Source of the DNA: an uncultured Clostridia bacterium
GTDB lineage: Bacteria; Bacillota; Clostridia; Christensenellales; Borkfalkiaceae
Assembly (NCBI GenBank): GCA_947628675.1
Contig: CANRAR010000004.1
Location: 81,790-145,789, forward strand
DNA length: 64,000 bases
Direction: 5' to 3'
Within the stretch, counting starts at the first letter, position 1, and every line of letters starts with the position of its first letter. The notes beneath the pieces are model-generated. The model did not search any database. It had not been told where the DNA came from and saw only the letters and a list, made by a program, of their open reading frames with translations. Below are positions 8,052 to 16,399 of the stretch, in pieces. A program made the position numbers and the translations under genes.

Positions 8052-8056
8052 GGTTT

Positions 8057-8106
8057 CAGTGTACCGTAAATTTTACGGTACACTGCGAAAACCGTAAAAA
8101 TTACGG
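8057..8106. promoter_or_regulatory. Double palindromic operator of XRE regulator 2
   Basis: CAGTGTACCGTAAA-T-TTTACGGTACACTG (8057..8085) is a perfect 14-bp inverted repeat. A second site, CCGTAA-AAA-TTACGG, lies at 8092..8106. The centres of the two CCGTAA-N3-TTACGG sites are 28 bp apart. The sites cover the -10 and -35 boxes respectively. Confidence 0.8.
8070..8098 (-). promoter_or_regulatory. Promoter of XRE regulator 2
   Basis: TTTACG-17 bp-TAAAAT on the minus strand, each hexamer embedded in one of the two palindromes. The 5' UTR would be very short. Confidence 0.6.
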
Positions 8107-8125
8107 GGGCGGCAGGAAGAAAGAA

Positions 8126-8188
8126 AAGATACTCTCGCCGCCCCGCCCGTCCGCTTATGCGGACGGGCGGGGCGGCTCGGTATGAGGA
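8126..8188 (+). repeat. Family A hairpin repeat, copy 2
   Basis: Flanks AAAGATACTCTCG and CTCGGTATGAGG surround the hairpin cgcccgtccgc-ttat-gcggacgggcg. It is nearly the same as copy 1 at 37..98. Confidence 0.75.
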
Positions 8189-8208
8189 GCGTGAGAAAAA
8201 ATCGGCAT

Positions 8209-8240
8209 GAAGAAAACCGCCCGAAGGGGCGGTTTTCTTC
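8209..8240 (-). terminator. Terminator of the ppx-maf-mreB operon
   Basis: A 13-bp stem (AAGAAAACCGCCC with its complement) and a short loop, 22 bases past the mreB stop on the minus strand. Confidence 0.75.
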
Positions 8241-8262
8241 AAAAACAGCAAAACGCTGTGAG

Positions 8263-9249
8263 TTATTCCATGCAGATGCGGTCGCGGAGGGTGCGGTTGC
8301 CGATGGCTCTGCCGCCGCCGAGGATGACCGCCATTTGCGCGTCGGCGGGGAGGTGCGCTTCCATCTGCAGACGTTCGGCGACGTAGTCGGAAAAGCCCGC
8401 GATGTTGCAGACGCCGCCCGTCAGGAAAATGCCGTTCTTGCACATCGCGGCGGAGACCTCCGCGGGCAATTTCCTCAGGAGCACCTCGGCGTATTCGATA
8501 ATTTTATCGACATACACGCGGATGGGGAAGAGGACGTCCTCCGAGGAGACGGTGACGGAGCGCGGGCGACCCGTGGAAATATCCCTGCCGTTGACGAGCA
8601 TACTCTGGTTATCGTGCTCGATGAGACTCCCCACCGTGTTTTTGAGTTTCTCCGCGGTGAGCGACCCGATCTTGAGGTTGTACGTCTCGGCAATGTGGTC
8701 GATGATGTGGATGTCCATATTGTTGCCGCCGACGCTCATGGTGAGCCCCGCGATGATGCCCTCCAACGAGAACGTGGCGAGCGACGTCTTGCCGGCGCCG
8801 ATGTCGATGGCGAACACGGGGTTGCTCTCCGACAGGGGCACGTCGTGCCCGAGGGCGGCAAGGTAGGGCGTTTCGGCGAAATACACGCGGGAGACTCCCG
8901 CCGATTTCGCTACGCGGTAGTATTTTTCGCGCGAGGCTTCACTGCAACCGCAGGGGACGCAGAAGAGCGCCTCGATGGAGATGCTGCGCCCGACGATCTT
9001 CTTCAGGAAATATTCGAGGAGCGCCGCCGCCTGCCCTTCATTGACGATCTCCCCTTCGTACACGGGGAACAAGACGTCGCCGAACTCCCCCGTCTTGCCG
9101 AGGAGGCGCTTGGCATCGCTGCCGAAGGCGCGGATCTCTCCCGTCTCGCGCGCCACGGAGACGCACGTCGGCTCGGCGAGCACGATGCCGCTCCCGAGTT
9201 TGTAGATTTTGGTTGCCGAAGTTCCGAAATCGATGGCAAGTTTCAGCAT
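8263..9249 (-). CDS. mreB: MreB/Mbl-like actin homologue
   Basis: A 328-residue actin-fold ATPase, close to usual MreB size. Phosphate-binding motifs are visible: IDFGTSATKIY at residue 5, AIDIGAGKTSLATFSL near 145, and an adenosine-site GGVCNIAGF near 280. MreB filaments at the inner membrane guide lateral wall synthesis. The tracked ORF carries a 71-codon upstream extension that is a shadow of maf; I start at MLKLAIDFG (9249), overlapping the maf stop by seven bases. It is last in the ppx-maf-mreB operon. Unlike the usual mreBCD setting, mreC and mreD are not adjacent. Confidence 0.9.
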   Translation of the reverse strand: MLKLAIDFGTSATKIYKLGSGIVLAEPTCVSVARETGEIRAFGSDAKRLLGKTGEFGDVLFPVYEGEIVNEGQAAALLEYFLKKIVGRSISIEALFCVPCGCSEASREKYYRVAKSAGVSRVYFAETPYLAALGHDVPLSESNPVFAIDIGAGKTSLATFSLEGIIAGLTMSVGGNNMDIHIIDHIAETYNLKIGSLTAEKLKNTVGSLIEHDNQSMLVNGRDISTGRPRSVTVSSEDVLFPIRVYVDKIIEYAEVLLRKLPAEVSAAMCKNGIFLTGGVCNIAGFSDYVAERLQMEAHLPADAQMAVILGGGRAIGNRTLRDRICME

Positions 9250-9806
9250 TTTTCTCCTCCGAGCGCCGAAAGTATGGCGCCGACTTCCTCCACGGGTAGC
9301 CCCACGACGTTGGAATAACTCCCCTCCACCGCCTTGACGAGCGGGAACCCGTCCTGTATTCCGTATGCCCCCGCCTTGTCCGCGGGGAGCCCGCTTGCAA
9401 TGTAGCGGGCGATGAGCTCTTCGCCGAGCGGGAAAAATTCCACGCGCGTCTCGGCGACGCACTCCCTCGTGCCCTTGGGCGATAAGACGCAGACGCCCGT
9501 AAAGACGCTGTGCGTCTTGCCGCTCAACTTTGAAAGCATCCGCTTGGCGTCCTCGTCGTCCGCGGGTTTGCCGAAGATCTCGCCTTCGAGGGCGACGACG
9601 GTATCGGCGCCGAGGACGATGTGCCCGGGGTAGCGGGAGAAGACCTCGTGCGCCTTGCCGCGGGCAAACGCGAGCGCGGTCTCACGTGCAGAAAGCCCCT
9701 CCGCGCGTTCTTCGAAGCGGGAGGGAACGATGTCGAATTTGTATCCAAGCGTTGCGAGCAGTTCCCGTCTGCGGGGGGAGTTGCTCGCCAAGATGAGATT
9801 TTCCAC
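9243..9806 (-). CDS. maf: Maf-like nucleoside triphosphate pyrophosphatase
   Basis: A 187-residue Maf/YhdE-family protein. ASNSPRRRELL at residues 7-17 is the family signature, and GADTVV near 68 and GKPADDEDAKRML near 79 are the other conserved blocks. The family hydrolyses non-canonical or dTTP/UTP-type nucleotides to monophosphates and has been linked to septum formation and competence. It sits immediately after ppx (no gap) and overlaps mreB, the classic maf-mreB neighbourhood. Confidence 0.93.
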   Translation of the reverse strand: MENLILASNSPRRRELLATLGYKFDIVPSRFEERAEGLSARETALAFARGKAHEVFSRYPGHIVLGADTVVALEGEIFGKPADDEDAKRMLSKLSGKTHSVFTGVCVLSPKGTRECVAETRVEFFPLGEELIARYIASGLPADKAGAYGIQDGFPLVKAVEGSYSNVVGLPVEEVGAILSALGGEKC

Positions 9807-11321
9807 TTACAGAATTTCGAGGTTCTTGCGGAAGGAGCGCTTGAAGTCCGCCCCCGCGAGCGACGCCTGCCGAAGTTCCAAGGTGGCATCGCCGGCGAGT
9901 TCCGTCTTCATGATGACGGAGTCGCCCAAGACGTCGCAATTGACGCCCGTGACCATGCCCTGCCCGCTCCTGTCGAGACACTCCGCGATGCGGAGGAGCA
10001 CCCCGAGTTTCTTGACGACATCGAGGTCTTCGTCGGTGACGATGTCCTTAAAGCGCGCCCAGTCGGCGGGGCTCACATCCTCCTTCCTGTGGCACCCCGC
10101 AACGAAGGCGGCGAGGACGATCTCGCGGTGCGTGGCGCCGTAGATGCCGCTGTTGAGGATCATGTAGCGGCTGTGGTTCTGGTTGTTATAGAAGCGGACG
10201 CGGACACCGCAATCGTGCAAACTCGCCGCGATTTTGAGGACTTTCAAATAGATGCGCGGGAATTTGTGCAAGACGCGCAGTTGTTTGAAGAGTTGGATAC
10301 TCAGGTGCACGACGTGCTCGACGTGTTTTTCATCGCACCCGTAATATTTTACGAGGGTGTTGAGGGAGTAGGAGAGAACATCCGAGATGGGACGCTCCAC
10401 GGTGAGCGGGATGGCGGTGTTGAACATGATGCCCTCTCTGAGGCCGCAACCGCTCGTGATGAAGTTTTCGATGTGCAAATAGTCGGTGAACGACTTGATG
10501 ATGGCGAGCGCGGCGGGCATGATGTCCGCCCGGGCGGGCGAGAGGCCGCGGATGCGCTTGCGCTTTTCCACATCGAGAACGCGCACCATCTCGTAGATGG
10601 AGCGGAAATCTTCGGTGGTGAACTGGTAGTTGTGCACCGTGTTCAAGGGGTATTTGCGCACGATGCGGTTGATCTTGTAGAGGTTGCGGAAGGAGCCGCC
10701 CACGCCGATCATCTGCGTATCGGGCTCGATCTCCGAGAGCCATTCGATCTTCTTGAACTGCTCGGTGAAGAATTCCTCGATGCGCTCGGTCTGCTCCTTG
10801 GGGGTGAGCCCGTCGCCCGAGAAGAGGTCGGTGAGGGTGACGGCGCCGAAGGGCAGCGTGACGTTCTGCAAGACGGCGCGGCGGTTGTAATAAATTATCT
10901 TGGTGCTGCCGCCGCCGATCTCCAAGATGATGCCCTTGGGGACGTCCATCGAATTGATGACGCCGCGATAGACGAGCGCCGCCTCCGCCTCCTGCGGGAG
11001 GACGGTGACGCGGATGCCGCAACTCGCCTGAATTTCATCGAGGAAGGAGCGCTGGTTTTTGGCGCGCCTTACCGCCGCGGTCGCAACCGCGATGATGCGC
11101 TCTGCGCCGTAACTGTCGCAGAGTTTTTTGAACATTTTGAGCGCCTTGATGGTCTCGGCGACCCGTTGAGGCTTTAAGAACCCGTCCCGATCCATATCTT
11201 GACCGAGACGTACGCTCTCTTTGAGTTCATCGATGACCATGAAGTGATTTTCGTCGAACAGTTCGACGATCACGAGGCGGGCAGAATTGGAGCCGAGATC
11301 GATGATACCGATTTTTTCCAT
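9807..11321 (-). CDS. Ppx/GppA-family exopolyphosphatase/guanosine pentaphosphatase
   Basis: A 504-residue protein. The N-terminal Ppx/GppA ASKHA domain has GIIDLGSNSARLVIVE at residue 5, AVATAAVRRAKN near 80 and ILEIGGGSTKIIYYN near 140. An HD-type C-terminal region has ASLHDCGVRVRFYNNQNHSRYMI near 380. Such enzymes trim polyphosphate or convert pppGpp to ppGpp; which one cannot be told here. It is first in the operon with maf and mreB, from a promoter at 11406..11434. Confidence 0.9.
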   Translation of the reverse strand: MEKIGIIDLGSNSARLVIVELFDENHFMVIDELKESVRLGQDMDRDGFLKPQRVAETIKALKMFKKLCDSYGAERIIAVATAAVRRAKNQRSFLDEIQASCGIRVTVLPQEAEAALVYRGVINSMDVPKGIILEIGGGSTKIIYYNRRAVLQNVTLPFGAVTLTDLFSGDGLTPKEQTERIEEFFTEQFKKIEWLSEIEPDTQMIGVGGSFRNLYKINRIVRKYPLNTVHNYQFTTEDFRSIYEMVRVLDVEKRKRIRGLSPARADIMPAALAIIKSFTDYLHIENFITSGCGLREGIMFNTAIPLTVERPISDVLSYSLNTLVKYYGCDEKHVEHVVHLSIQLFKQLRVLHKFPRIYLKVLKIAASLHDCGVRVRFYNNQNHSRYMILNSGIYGATHREIVLAAFVAGCHRKEDVSPADWARFKDIVTDEDLDVVKKLGVLLRIAECLDRSGQGMVTGVNCDVLGDSVIMKTELAGDATLELRQASLAGADFKRSFRKNLEIL

Positions 11322-11405
11322 GCGGTCACGTCCTTAACGAAATGTGTACGGATACCCGTCCGTTCGGTAGAACACGATAATTCCCTATTATTATAACTTG
11401 CCCCT

Positions 11406-11434
11406 ATTCTAACACATGAATTGGGGTTTGTCTA
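11406..11434 (-). promoter_or_regulatory. Promoter of the ppx-maf-mreB operon
   Basis: TAGACA-17 bp-TAGAAT, about 85 bases before the ppx start. Confidence 0.7.
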
Positions 11435-11474
11435 TACCCTTTTTCAAAATATTTTGTTAGTTTTGCGAAAATTT

Positions 11475-11867
11475 TCACAGCGTTTTTGCGTTTTTGTTAT
11501 TTTTTAACGCAAAAAACGACTTTCCCAAACGAAAAGTGCCAAGAATTATCAAAAAACAGCCGAAGCCCGTGCGGAGCACCGCGGAGGGCAGGCGCGCCGC
11601 GAGCAGCGAGAACGCGAAGGAGGAAATAAGCGCGGGCAGGGCGAAGGAGACCGCGCCCTCCCCTTTGAGGAGGCCTTCCCGCCTGTGGACGGCGAGCGCC
11701 GCCGCCGACATCGGCAGAAAGGACAGAAGGTTGATGCCTTGCGCCGCGCGCTGTTCCACACCGCAAAAGAGGGTCAAAAGAGGAATGAGCGCCGTGCCGC
11801 CGCCCATGCCCATTCCTCCCAAGAGCCCGCCCGCGATGCCGCAGAGGAGGAAGACGTAGAAACTCAC
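11475..11867 (-). CDS. TauE/SafE-family permease, C-terminal half protein
   Basis: A 130-residue membrane protein with about four hydrophobic segments, starting with CGIAGGLLGGMGMGGGTALIPLL, the glycine-rich signature of a TauE/SafE half. Full-length TauE/SafE proteins (about 250 residues) carry two such repeats. Here each repeat is a separate gene, and the two overlap by four bases. Together they probably form one anion (sulfite/sulfonate-like) exporter. A pseudogene split is less likely because the junction is a clean ATGA coupling and both halves have good starts. Confidence 0.85.
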   Translation of the reverse strand: MSFYVFLLCGIAGGLLGGMGMGGGTALIPLLTLFCGVEQRAAQGINLLSFLPMSAAALAVHRREGLLKGEGAVSFALPALISSFAFSLLAARLPSAVLRTGFGCFLIILGTFRLGKSFFALKNNKNAKTL

Positions 11868-12208
11868 AGCGCCATCCTGACGCCCGCGGCGAGCATGAGG
11901 ACGCCGAAGAGGATGTTTAAGGCGCGCACCGAGAGGCGGGGCAAAAGGCGGGCGCCCAAAAATCCGCCTACGGTCACCCCGAGCGCGACGGGGACGAGCA
12001 CTGCGGCGGGCACAAAGCCGCCGACGGCGTACACGATGCCGCTTGCAAGCGACGTGGGCAGAATGACGGCGATCGCCGTTGCGTGTGCCTGCCGCGTTTC
12101 AAGCCCCGCGCGCTCCAAGAGGGGGACGGCGAGCATCCCGCCTCCGCCGCCGAAGAGGCCGTTCGCCGCCCCCACGGCGCCGCCGCCCGCAAAATACCGC
12201 CATCTCAT
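11864..12208 (-). CDS. TauE/SafE-family permease, N-terminal half protein
   Basis: About 114 residues with the TauE/SafE signature GAVGAANGLFGGGGGMLAVPLL followed by three more hydrophobic segments. The tracked ORF begins at 12304 with a very basic leader. A GGAGG lies five bases before a GTG at 12217 and twelve before the ATG at 12208, so the real start is one of these. It is translationally coupled to the second half-gene. It lies back to back with the large surface protein gene at 12410. Confidence 0.85.
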   Translation of the reverse strand: MRWRYFAGGGAVGAANGLFGGGGGMLAVPLLERAGLETRQAHATAIAVILPTSLASGIVYAVGGFVPAAVLVPVALGVTVGGFLGARLLPRLSVRALNILFGVLMLAAGVRMAL

Positions 12209-12314
12209 CCCCCGCACACCTTCCTCCCGCCGCGCTTTTCGCGCGGGCTTACGAAAAGTTTGCGTAAAAGCAAAAAAAATTTCCCGTTTTTTGCGCGATT
12301 TCATGCGGAAATGC

Positions 12315-12343
12315 TTGCGTCAAAATGCGATTTATATTAAAAT
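12315..12343 (+). promoter_or_regulatory. Promoter of the 1211-residue surface protein gene
   Basis: TTGCGT-17 bp-TAAAAT. The leader to the ATG at 12410 is about 60 bases and ends in an AAAAAGGAAC Shine-Dalgarno. Confidence 0.75.
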
Positions 12344-12409
12344 AGTGTCGTATTGCAAAAATCCCGGAGTGCGCGCCCCGTTGCGCGACCCGTCAAAAAG
12401 GAACTGTCT

Positions 12410-15400
12410 ATGGCAAGAATCATCACGAAAGGAAAACGGAAGCGCTTCATCGCGGTCACTGCGGTCGCCCTCTCCGTAACCCTCTCTCTCGGCGTATTCG
12501 CCGCGTGCGGGGAGACCGAGACCCCTGAAGAAGAGGAACCCGTCGTTTCCACGCCCACCGATACGCAGACGATCAAGAACGGCAATTTTGAATTCTTCTC
12601 GGAGATGACGGAGGATGACCTCGCGGCGCGCCGCAACCTCATCCACTCGCCCAACAGCTGGACGATCACGACCGTCTCCCCCGCTTCCGATACCAAGTCG
12701 GGCATCATCGACACCGACAAGGAGTGGAACTATATCGCCAAGTCCGGAAGCGAACTTACGAGCATCGACGACGCGTACAACCGCTGGAACGACGAAGCGG
12801 TGACTGCCTACGACCGCCTCAAATTCCTCGACGAATTCAGCACCCAGATCGGCGAACTCGAAGCGGGCTCCGAGCAGAGGACGTTCTTCGACGCATACCG
12901 CACGGGCGGCTCGGACATCTACTCCGTGGACTACGAGGACGTGAAAGACCTCAGCAACGACTTCCAGGGCGGCGTCGATCTCCATGAAGGCGTCAAGGAC
13001 GGCGATACCCACGTTCTCATGCTCCACAACTACGAGAACTCCGACAGCGTACTCGGCACCGCGACGTATGCGACTTCCTCCACCACCATCACCTTGAAGG
13101 GCGGCACGGCGGCCGAGGTCTCCGTTTGGGTGCGCACGGACAAGCTCACCCACTACTACGAGGACGACGACGCGACAAAGACGAAAGTGGAAAAGGACGG
13201 CGGCGCGTACATCGCCGTCACCAACACCGTGGGCGGAAACAGTTCGAGCCCGCAGTTCGTCATCAAGAACATCAACACCAAGAGCGCGTGGGAAAAATAC
13301 ACGGTGTACATCCGCGCCAACACCTACGCGACGACGACCTACCGCCTCGTTTTGGGGCTCGGGCGCAACACCTCCTCGGATAACCGCCTCGAAGGCGTGA
13401 ACGGCTATGCCTTCTTTGACGACATCGAGGCAAAGACCATCACCGCCACCGACTACGAGGCGACGACGGCGGGCTTTGACCCCGCAGTGACGGCCACCCT
13501 CAACTCCGATGCAAAGGGACGCACGAAGGACGCGACCGCACTTGCCGCCGACACCAGCATCACTTACGACCGCCGGTTTGCCTTTGACCTTGCCGCCGCC
13601 GAAGATTTTACCGAACTCGACGTAAGCGGCGCGCAGATCACGACCACGAAGGAGACGGAGGGATCGCTCACCAAGGATTCCAACGACATCGTGCCCGACA
13701 ACAGCAAGGACCCCGCCGCGATCGCGGCCAAGAAGCAGAGCATCGCCGCGGCGACGACGTACAGCGGACTTGAAGACATGGTAGCGGGAAACGGTTACCT
13801 TGAAACCATCTTTGAAAACGACTTCGAGGACAAGTTCCCCTTCGGAGACGAGAAAACGGAGAAGAACGACGTCGGCATTGTCATGCTCCTCTCCACCAAC
13901 GGCGCGGCGTACACCGCAACGTTGCCCGAAATGAGCCTCGGACAGGACGGATATCAGCTCATCTCCTTCTTCGTAAAGACGAGCAAAATTCAAACGGGCA
14001 AGACGGGCGCCTCCATCACCCTCGTGGAGGGCGAGAACAAGACGACCATCTCCGCGTTCGACTCGACGACGGTTGCGACCGTTGACCTCGACAAGGACAA
14101 TAAGGACATATACAACGGCTGGGTGCAATGCTTCTTCATCGTGAAGAACGAGACGGAGGACACGGAAGAAAAGACCTTCCACCTCGAACTCAACTACGGC
14201 CCCACCTCCATCGTCGGCTCCAAGGTGAGCGACTACGCGGACGGCTATGCTGCGTTTGCGGGCTTCCAGACGATGGAACTTTCCAAGACGCAGGCGAACT
14301 ACGCCTCGACGGGCACCTACGCGAAGAGCGTTTCGCTCACCGAGACCGTAAAGGACACGACGAAGTTCGACGACGTTGCCAACTCGTTTGACATCAAGGA
14401 AGAACTCTCCGCGCCCGCCAACTTCCGCGGCGTCTCCTCGAGCAAGGAAGAAAATGCGACCGCCGACATCGTGACGGGGCTTCTCAACAAGGAATATAAA
14501 GCAACGTATGCCGCGGCAGAAAGCGGCACCGGCCTTAAATCCCTCGTCGATTTCGGGGAGACTTTGAAAGGCACGAGCGGCGATTGGTGGGACGGCCTCT
14601 TCGGCGATTCGAGAAGGACGGCGCGCGTGGCGACGCAGCCCCTCGTCATCTACAACAAGAGCGCGGACGCAACCGCGCCTGCCTACGGGTACACACTCCG
14701 CACGTTCAGCAGCACCATCTCCGCGAACTCCTCGCAGCGCATTTCGCTCCGCCTCAAAGTTTCCGCAGGGCTCCACGCGTACGTCTTCCTCTATGACCTC
14801 TCCGAACCCAAGACGGGGCTCACGAACAGTTTTGCCCCCTCCGTGCCCGGCGTCACCTATTGGTACGACGACGAGGGCAACATCGTAAAGGGCGATCCGA
14901 CGGCGGACGAATTCAACAAGAAGACGGACATCCTCTACTACTTGCAGGACAACGGCCTGTATACCAAGGCGGGCGAGACGAACGGCACCTACTATGCCAA
15001 CCTCTGGAATTTTGACACCGACGACAAGGGCAACCTTGTGACGGGCGGCGAGAAATCGCAGATCGTGTTCTACCGCAACGAGAACGACAATGCGGATACG
15101 AAGTACTACGCCTACCGCGACGGCAAGGCGGGCAACTACACCTACTCGCAACCCGTTGAGAACCTGCCCAAAGACATTGCGCGATACGACTATACCGCCG
15201 CAGACGCCTTTGCGAATTACACCTCCGTCATTGAAATTACAGGCGCCGCAAAGACCGCGACGACGTGGGTGGAGGCTTGCTTCTACGTGCGCACGGGCAG
15301 TGACGCCAAGACGTACGGCCTCGCCGTTTGGGCGGGCGATCCGAGGGAGGGCGCGCAGTACGGCACCATCCCCGCAGACGGCTACCTCTTTGTGGACAGC

Positions 15401-16045
15401 TACAAGAACGCGAGCGCTTCGAACTTCGAGGCCATCCGCGACGAGCGCGTGAGCGCCCTTCTCGAAAATGAAGAGAACCGCGCCACCGACCCCGCCGACC
15501 CGACCAAGAAACTCGAGGATAAACTCAACAGCAACTATGCACTGTATTCGACCTACACCTTCTACGATTCCGACCGCTACGTGCGCTATGACAAGTCGCA
15601 GGATACGGATAACATCGGAAGCCCGTGGATCGACTACGTGCAGTCCTCCTATGAAGAGGGCATCGCATGGCTCCGCTTCGATACGTTGAATGCGGATACG
15701 GGCGTCATGGGCTCGGAGGTGTTCCTCGACTACTCCGTCTCCGAAGTTTCCGTCGCCGAACACGTGTACGACACGGATGAGGAGCCCGAAGAAGAGGAGG
15801 AAGATACGACCGACTCGAGCGGCACCAACATCTGGCTCATCCTCTCCTCCTCCCTGCTCGCCATCGTGCTCATCTTCGCCATCGTCGCCATCATCGTGCG
15901 CAAACTCTATAAGAAGCACACGCGCGGCAAAATCAAGGTGGTGAAGGATAAACCCGCCAAGAAGCACAAGAAGGCGTCGGGCGCAGAAGAGCCCGCTCCG
16001 ACCAAGGATACGCCGAAGGACGATAACGATCCTTACAACGAATAA
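12410..16045 (+). CDS. Large secreted lipoprotein with C-terminal membrane anchor
   Basis: A 1211-residue protein of unknown function. A basic N-terminus is followed by a hydrophobic stretch and lipobox-like GVFAACG (cysteine near residue 33), then an acidic linker. The body is rich in Asp, Thr, Tyr and Ser and has beta-rich, carbohydrate-binding-like texture (two YAFFDDIEAK/YLFVDSYK-type segments) but no domain I can name. An acidic segment (DEEPEEEEED) precedes a single C-terminal transmembrane helix (IWLILSSSLLAIVLIFAIVAI) and a lysine-rich tail, so both ends could be membrane-tethered. The tracked ORF starts earlier; AAGGAAC fixes the start at MARIITK. A 1211-codon ORF on the opposite strand is a shadow. 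A strong terminator follows. Confidence 0.8.
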   Translation: MARIITKGKRKRFIAVTAVALSVTLSLGVFAACGETETPEEEEPVVSTPTDTQTIKNGNFEFFSEMTEDDLAARRNLIHSPNSWTITTVSPASDTKSGIIDTDKEWNYIAKSGSELTSIDDAYNRWNDEAVTAYDRLKFLDEFSTQIGELEAGSEQRTFFDAYRTGGSDIYSVDYEDVKDLSNDFQGGVDLHEGVKDGDTHVLMLHNYENSDSVLGTATYATSSTTITLKGGTAAEVSVWVRTDKLTHYYEDDDATKTKVEKDGGAYIAVTNTVGGNSSSPQFVIKNINTKSAWEKYTVYIRANTYATTTYRLVLGLGRNTSSDNRLEGVNGYAFFDDIEAKTITATDYEATTAGFDPAVTATLNSDAKGRTKDATALAADTSITYDRRFAFDLAAAEDFTELDVSGAQITTTKETEGSLTKDSNDIVPDNSKDPAAIAAKKQSIAAATTYSGLEDMVAGNGYLETIFENDFEDKFPFGDEKTEKNDVGIVMLLSTNGAAYTATLPEMSLGQDGYQLISFFVKTSKIQTGKTGASITLVEGENKTTISAFDSTTVATVDLDKDNKDIYNGWVQCFFIVKNETEDTEEKTFHLELNYGPTSIVGSKVSDYADGYAAFAGFQTMELSKTQANYASTGTYAKSVSLTETVKDTTKFDDVANSFDIKEELSAPANFRGVSSSKEENATADIVTGLLNKEYKATYAAAESGTGLKSLVDFGETLKGTSGDWWDGLFGDSRRTARVATQPLVIYNKSADATAPAYGYTLRTFSSTISANSSQRISLRLKVSAGLHAYVFLYDLSEPKTGLTNSFAPSVPGVTYWYDDEGNIVKGDPTADEFNKKTDILYYLQDNGLYTKAGETNGTYYANLWNFDTDDKGNLVTGGEKSQIVFYRNENDNADTKYYAYRDGKAGNYTYSQPVENLPKDIARYDYTAADAFANYTSVIEITGAAKTATTWVEACFYVRTGSDAKTYGLAVWAGDPREGAQYGTIPADGYLFVDSYKNASASNFEAIRDERVSALLENEENRATDPADPTKKLEDKLNSNYALYSTYTFYDSDRYVRYDKSQDTDNIGSPWIDYVQSSYEEGIAWLRFDTLNADTGVMGSEVFLDYSVSEVSVAEHVYDTDEEPEEEEEDTTDSSGTNIWLILSSSLLAIVLIFAIVAIIVRKLYKKHTRGKIKVVKDKPAKKHKKASGAEEPAPTKDTPKDDNDPYNE

Positions 16046-16052
16046 GCAGATG

Positions 16053-16083
16053 GCAGCCTCCCGATTCGGGAGGCTGCTTTTTT
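16053..16083 (+). terminator. Terminator of the surface protein gene
   Basis: GCAGCCTCCCG-att-CGGGAGGCTGC followed by TTTTTTT. Confidence 0.92.
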
Positions 16084-16399
16084 ATGGTTGGGGGTGTTTA
16101 TTTTTTATTTTATTTTTTTATTTATTTGAATGGGTTATTTTTTGTTAATTGAGATGATTTATTTGTTTTTTTGAGGGGATCTTTTTTTGGGGGGCGCTCC
16201 CTTTTTCTTTTTTGGGGGGCGCTCCCCTTAGTGTTTGGTGGGCGGACTTCGTTGAGGAGGAACTTCGCCCGCCCTGTGCCGACGGGCGCACGGAACGGCA
16301 GACACGCTTGAAACGCGGAGAGCGCGCATCTTTCACGGCAAAAAAATTGCCCCGTAAAACGCGGGGGCGAGAATTTACAATGATTTTGTGGCGGAATTT
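16084..16399. other. Intergenic, T-rich and repeat-bearing
   Basis: No gene is seen. There is a T-rich run with two copies of ttttttggggggcgctccc, then a 'ggcggacttcgttg' repeat fragment near 16243. A hairpin-capable segment (tgccccgtaaaacgcgggggcga) lies near 16350 and could end the minus-strand operon that stops at 16400. Confidence 0.5.

Noticed and set aside
8048-8443. 131-codon minus-strand ORF
   Set aside because: Shadow of mreB that crosses the terminator and the XRE operator.
12332-15967. 1211-codon ORF on the minus strand
   Set aside because: It is the shadow of the plus-strand surface protein gene, which has a promoter, Shine-Dalgarno, signal peptide and terminator. The minus translation is Val/Arg/Gly-rich with no motif.
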